A stretch of DNA of 64,000 nt from Paenibacillus turpanensis (GTDB taxonomy: Bacteria; Bacillota; Bacilli; Paenibacillales; YIM-B00363), in contig NZ_WTLI01000011.1 of assembly GCF_011421635.1 (NCBI RefSeq), positions 109,180-173,179 of the forward strand, written 5' to 3'. Both the position numbers and the translations under genes were made by a program. Positions 60,448 to 64,000 of this stretch are shown here, piece after piece. The stretch's first letter is position 1. Every line of letters starts with the position of its first letter. Below the pieces are notes generated by a model that was not told the DNA's origin, made no database searches, and was given only the letters and a program-made list of their open reading frames with translations.

Positions 60448-61099
60448 CAATAAATCGATCGCGAGATTGGTGGGACTTTTGTATATCATTGGGACAGCCG
60501 CAGGAATAGTAAGTGTTGTATTTACCGGGGCGGTGATGGGGAGTACGAATGTACTTATGAAGGTTCCAGCAAATGTTGATCAAGTCAAGCTAGGGACTCT
60601 CTTTATATTGATCATGGCTATTTCACTTGCAATGGTTCCGGTTATCCTCTATCCCATTGTAAAAAAGGTTAACGAGGCTTTGGCTCTTGGGTATGTTGTT
60701 TTCCGTGGGGCTCTTGAGACGGTTACTTATATGGTTACCGCGATTTGGCTGCTGCTGGTGGTGTTGAGTAAGGAATATGCTAATACCGTTTCTTCCGACA
60801 TGGCAAGCTTTCAGGGCCTAAGTCATTTGTTATTGCAATCAGGGGAACAGATTCATTCTATTACAATGATTATATTTAGCTTGGGGGCTTTGATGCTTTA
60901 TTATCTGTTATACCAATCGAAGCTAATACCAAGATGGCTATCGGGTTGGGGATTTTTTGCAAGCATAATTTACTTGGTTACAGGTGTATTTGCCTTGTTT
61001 GGAACCGTAGTTACCGTTGTATTGCTGCCGCTTGCTTTACAAGAAATGGTTATGGCGGTGTGGCTCATCATCAAAGGATTCAAACAAGAAAATGCTTGA
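60440..61099 (+). CDS. DUF4386 membrane protein
   Basis: The protein has 219 residues and about six membrane helices. SIARLVGLLYIIGTAAGIVS at the N-terminus and later YYLLYQSKLIPRWLSGWGFF are signatures of DUF4386. Function unknown. ATG at 60440 lies inside the end of the XRE gene, so the two are translationally coupled. Confidence 0.85.
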   Translation: MNNNKSIARLVGLLYIIGTAAGIVSVVFTGAVMGSTNVLMKVPANVDQVKLGTLFILIMAISLAMVPVILYPIVKKVNEALALGYVVFRGALETVTYMVTAIWLLLVVLSKEYANTVSSDMASFQGLSHLLLQSGEQIHSITMIIFSLGALMLYYLLYQSKLIPRWLSGWGFFASIIYLVTGVFALFGTVVTVVLLPLALQEMVMAVWLIIKGFKQENA

Positions 61100-61294
61100 A
61101 TTCTGAATCATAAATATCATAACCATAATAGATCCCGTCTACTTTATCTTAGATGCGCTAACCGTTTTATGCGAACTGATTTTTGCTATATTTCTGTTTA
61201 GTTATAGGGTTCGATCCTGTTAGATAACACCTGGGGAAAACGAAGTGAGCACTTGCTCCCATTAGAAATCAAATCAAATAATGATAAAGTGAGC

Positions 61295-61325
61295 GGCGGT
61301 TCCCTTATGGAATTCGCCTTTTTTC
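61295..61325 (+). terminator. Intrinsic terminator
   Basis: GGCGGTTCC pairs with GGAATTCGCC (one bulge) around a five-base loop, then six T. The rest of 61100-61399 shows no gene. Confidence 0.75.
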
Positions 61326-61399
61326 GTTAGGGTAAGTCATACGAATGAGGAACAAGTGTTTGTATTTGTCCTTTTTCACTGGTAAAATAGGAGAACGAA

Positions 61400-62737
61400 A
61401 TGGTTAAAGGGATGGGGAAAATGGGGACGTTTCGCTTTATTCATGCGGCGGATTTGCATTTGGACAGCCCCTTCCGCGGGCTGTCGGATATTCCGGCCGC
61501 CGTTCGGGAGCGGTTGCTGGACGCTTCCTTCCGCGCGTTAGATTCATTGCGCGAGCATGCGCTGCGGGAGCAGGCCGCGTTTGTAGTCGTCGCGGGCGAT
61601 GTTTATGATATGGCCGACCGTTCTTTGCGGGCGCAGCTGCGGTTTTATGAAACGGCGTGCGGGCTTGCCGAGCAAGGGGTCGGCATTTTTGTCGTGCATG
61701 GCAATCACGATCCGCTGCAGGGCAGACAAATTCGGCTCGATTGGCCTTCGGGCGTTCATGTGTTTGGATCGGAGCAAGTACAGGCGGTGCCGGTGAGAGA
61801 CGGACAGGGACGGCTTATCGCTGTTGTTCACGGCATTTCCTTCGGACAGCAGGCCGTGACGGACAATTTGGCGCTGCGCTTTCCCGCCGCTGACATTCCG
61901 GCCGCGGGGCCCGGTGAGATGCCGCTGCAGATCGGACTGCTGCACGCCAATGTTGACGGCACACCTGATCACGACAACTATGCGCCGTGCCGCAGAGAGG
62001 ATTTGGCCGGACGGGGCATCGGTTATTGGGCACTTGGGCACGTACATACAAGAGCGGTCCTCGCGCAGGAGCCTTACGTGGTTTATCCGGGAAATTTGCA
62101 GGGCAGAAGCGTTCGTGAGACCGGAGCGCGCGGCTGCTATACGGTTACTGTAACCGATGGAAAGATCGCGAAGCTGGAATTTGCCGCGCTGGACGCCGTA
62201 CGGTGGTTCCGACGCGCAGTTTCGATCGAAGGGCTGAGCCGGGAGACCGAATTGGCCGAGCTTATTGAGCAGGAGCTTACGACTATCCGCGATGAAGCTG
62301 AGGGTCGCGATGCGATGGTGCGGATTCAGCTTACGGGCAGGGGGCCGCTGCATGAAGCGATTCGAATCGCAAGCCTTCGAGAGGAGCTGGCTGGCGGTTA
62401 CCGGAGCGCTGAGGCGGAGAAAGCACGGCGGGGCGAGCCTTTCCTATGGCTGGAGCAGCTGGAGGATCAGACGCTGCCCGAGCTTGATTACGAGCTGCTG
62501 CGGGAGCAGCCCGGTTTTCTTGGCGAGGCGCTTCGCTTGACCGACCGTCTTGCGGAGGACGAAGCCGCTTTAGTGGAATTGTGGGAGCAGACGATTGCGC
62601 CGATGCAGCACCAGCCGCGGTTAGCTCGATGGCTTCAGACACTGAAGCCGGAGGAGCAAAGAGCGCTCTTACGGGAAGCGGAGCTGCTGCTGATGGAACA
62701 ATTGGAGCCGGCCGGCGAAGGGGAGGGGGCGCTGTGA
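61400..62737 (+). CDS. yhaO: Metallophosphoesterase DNA-repair nuclease, YhaO/SbcD-like
   Basis: Mn-dependent nuclease subunit of a Mre11/Rad50-type complex. It has 445 residues. Metal motifs: HAADLHLDSPF (D-x-H), VVAGDVYDMA (GD), VVHGNHDPL (GNHD), LLHAN and WALGHVHTRA (GHxH). The C-terminal region (about 270-445) is helical and charged, likely binding the ATPase partner. ATG at 61400 has AGGAGAA six bases upstream. It overlaps the YhaN-like gene by four bases (GTGA). Confidence 0.9.
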   Translation: MVKGMGKMGTFRFIHAADLHLDSPFRGLSDIPAAVRERLLDASFRALDSLREHALREQAAFVVVAGDVYDMADRSLRAQLRFYETACGLAEQGVGIFVVHGNHDPLQGRQIRLDWPSGVHVFGSEQVQAVPVRDGQGRLIAVVHGISFGQQAVTDNLALRFPAADIPAAGPGEMPLQIGLLHANVDGTPDHDNYAPCRREDLAGRGIGYWALGHVHTRAVLAQEPYVVYPGNLQGRSVRETGARGCYTVTVTDGKIAKLEFAALDAVRWFRRAVSIEGLSRETELAELIEQELTTIRDEAEGRDAMVRIQLTGRGPLHEAIRIASLREELAGGYRSAEAEKARRGEPFLWLEQLEDQTLPELDYELLREQPGFLGEALRLTDRLAEDEAALVELWEQTIAPMQHQPRLARWLQTLKPEEQRALLREAELLLMEQLEPAGEGEGAL

Positions 62738-64000
62738 GCATGCGGATCGAAAAGCTGGATTTGAAGGGCTTTGGCTCCTTTTCTGACCAGGTGTATACGC
62801 TGGATCAGCCGCTGACGCTGTTTTACGGCCCGAACGAAGCGGGCAAAAGCACGATGCTTGCGTTTCTTCGGGCGATGCTGTTCGGCTTTGCCGGCAGGGC
62901 GGGCATGCCGGAGCGTTATGCGCCACGCGGCGGAGGGCGTCATGGAGGCGTCGTGACGCTGAAGCGGGCAAGCGGGGAGCGGCTGCGCATTGAACGCTAC
63001 GATGCAGCGGTCAAGGGCAGGGCTCCGCGCAGCGGGGTGGCAAGAGTGTATGCAGAAGATGGTTCCTTCGGGGGAGAAGAGCTGATTGGCGAATGGCTTG
63101 GCGGCATCTCGGGGGAGCTGTTCCGCAGCATTTATGCATTCGGGCTAACCGAGCTGCAGGAGCTGCGGTCACTGCAGTCCGACGAGCTGAACGCGTATTT
63201 GTATGGGGCGGGGCTGCATGGAGGGCGCGGGTTGATTTTGCGCGCGGATCGGAAGCTTACGTCTGGTATGGAGCAGGTGTATAAGCCGCGCGGCAAAAAT
63301 CAGCCGTTAAATATGACGTTAGCGCAGCTTTCCGCTATGGAGTCGGAGCTGCTGCGCGGAGAGGATGAGATTGCCGTATATCAGCGGCTGCAGGAAGAGC
63401 TTCTGCGCCTGGAACGGAGCAAACGGGAGCTGGAGGAGCGGCTGTCCGGCGGGAACAGCGAGTCTTCCAGATTGCACGCATTAGTGACAGCTTGGGAGCC
63501 GTGGCTTCGATTGCTGCAGGTGGAGCGTTTGCTTGATCGGCTTCCGGAGCTTTCCGGTTTTCCGGAGGATGCGGTGCGCAGATATGAGGCGTTAACGGAA
63601 GAAGTGGAGCAGCTGACGGACGGGCTGCTGATTCTCGATGGAGAGCTGGACAAAGCGCAGCGGGAAAGCAGGGAGTATAAGGAGCAGCTGGCGGCGCTTG
63701 AAGCGGAAGATGGGGCTATCCGCCGTACGATGACGGCGGAAGAGCTGCGCGACGCCCTGCGCGATGCGGAGGTGGAGCTGGCGAAGCTGCGGCTGCTGCT
63801 GGAGGAGTGGCAGCGGCTGCTGAGCGAGGAGCAGGGCCGCACGCCCCCGGCACAAGCCGAAGCGGCTCCAGCCGGGGGCGGCCGCGCCCGCGCGCACTCG
63901 CGCACGCGACAGGCCGGCGGCGATCGCGCGCTGCCGTGGCCCGTGTGGGCCGCCGCCGCGCTAACTGCGGCTGGCAGCGCCCTGCTGCTCGCGCTGGACG
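62734..64000 (+). CDS. yhaN: YhaN-like AAA ATPase (SbcC/RecF type), partial
   Basis: The first 422 codons, running off the window. MRIEKLDLKGFGSFSDQ then FYGPNEAGKSTMLAFLR (Walker A, about residue 35) and GELFRSIYAFGLTELQEL are the YhaN N-terminal ATPase lobe. Long coiled coil from about 195, then near the window end a hydrophobic helix (WPVWAAAALTAAGSALLLAL), matching the membrane segment known in the middle of YhaN. Start GTG at 62734 overlaps the yhaO stop; ATG at 62740 is the alternative; GGGGAGGGGG precedes both. It is the partner of the upstream nuclease. The second ATPase lobe is outside the window. Confidence 0.88.
   Translation, partial: MSMRIEKLDLKGFGSFSDQVYTLDQPLTLFYGPNEAGKSTMLAFLRAMLFGFAGRAGMPERYAPRGGGRHGGVVTLKRASGERLRIERYDAAVKGRAPRSGVARVYAEDGSFGGEELIGEWLGGISGELFRSIYAFGLTELQELRSLQSDELNAYLYGAGLHGGRGLILRADRKLTSGMEQVYKPRGKNQPLNMTLAQLSAMESELLRGEDEIAVYQRLQEELLRLERSKRELEERLSGGNSESSRLHALVTAWEPWLRLLQVERLLDRLPELSGFPEDAVRRYEALTEEVEQLTDGLLILDGELDKAQRESREYKEQLAALEAEDGAIRRTMTAEELRDALRDAEVELAKLRLLLEEWQRLLSEEQGRTPPAQAEAAPAGGGRARAHSRTRQAGGDRALPWPVWAAAALTAAGSALLLALD

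Overview
The window reads as a chromosomal segment of a Gram-positive, endospore-type Firmicute of the Paenibacillaceae, most likely Paenibacillus or a close relative. The reasons are strong AGGAGG-type ribosome sites, frequent TTG and GTG starts, mid-range base composition, stalk (copper amine oxidase N-terminal) and FecR/cohesin-type surface proteins, and many Bacillus-type families (YitT, YesL, YugP, YhaO/YhaN, AraM, DUF2164, PCYCGC lipoprotein). There is no rRNA, tRNA, CRISPR array, transposase or prophage. The last gene runs off the right edge.

Layout. 1-5.2 kb: a YwaF-like membrane protein, a DUF4015 glycosidase-like protein, an MFS transporter, a long palindrome, YitT and DUF4178 proteins. 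5.3-8.3 kb: a cold-shock type DEAD-box helicase with a structured leader, a YesL-type membrane protein and a probable 6S RNA gene. 8.3-15.7 kb: sugar catabolism, with xylulokinase divergent from a DeoR regulator, followed by galK-galE-galT and a mutarotase-like protein (Leloir pathway). 15.7-19.2 kb: DUF1499 protein, thiol peroxidase, LysR and MerR regulators, YugP protease. 19.3-22.7 kb: ammonium transporter with a GlnR/TnrA box, then a DUF294 nucleotidyltransferase and a DEDDh exonuclease. 22.7-28.8 kb: MFS exporter, thioredoxin-like protein, CPBP protease, citramalate synthase, DNA polymerase IV, ferredoxin.

28.9-34.6 kb holds a signalling and envelope module: a CHASE2 class III cyclase, a FecR/cohesin-like secreted protein behind its own promoter and an operator-like dyad, and a six-bladed NHL propeller with a stalk domain. 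34.7-43.3 kb: a 45-residue membrane microprotein, pyrD, a small alarmone synthetase, DUF309, a CPHC thioredoxin plus PCYCGC lipoprotein pair, rRNA modification enzymes, a HAD phosphatase and an internally triplicated acidic protein. 43.4-45.4 kb: queD-queE-queC (preQ0 synthesis). 45.5-52.2 kb: closely packed small accessory genes (two DinB-superfamily proteins, GNAT, zinc ribbon, Nudix, GrpB, methyltransferase, DUF2164, ABM monooxygenase), ending with glycerol-1-phosphate dehydrogenase.

52.4-55.6 kb is a tightly overlapping operon: a secreted Gly/Ser-rich protein, a glutathionylspermidine-synthase-like ATP-grasp ligase, a membrane-anchored protein and a DUF350 membrane protein. It resembles the E. 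coli ygiBC/yjfLMC type of protein-modification locus. 55.7-59.5 kb: a membrane GGDEF protein, a glycosyltransferase, and an SH3-NlpC/P60 cell-wall hydrolase whose leader carries a c-di-GMP-I riboswitch followed by an intrinsic terminator. 59.5-61.3 kb: an A+T-richer three-gene unit (membrane protein, XRE regulator, DUF4386). 61.4-64 kb: a YhaO/YhaN-type DNA-repair nuclease pair, cut by the window edge. The most interesting parts are the riboswitch-controlled hydrolase, the ATP-grasp operon and the CHASE2/FecR/NHL module.
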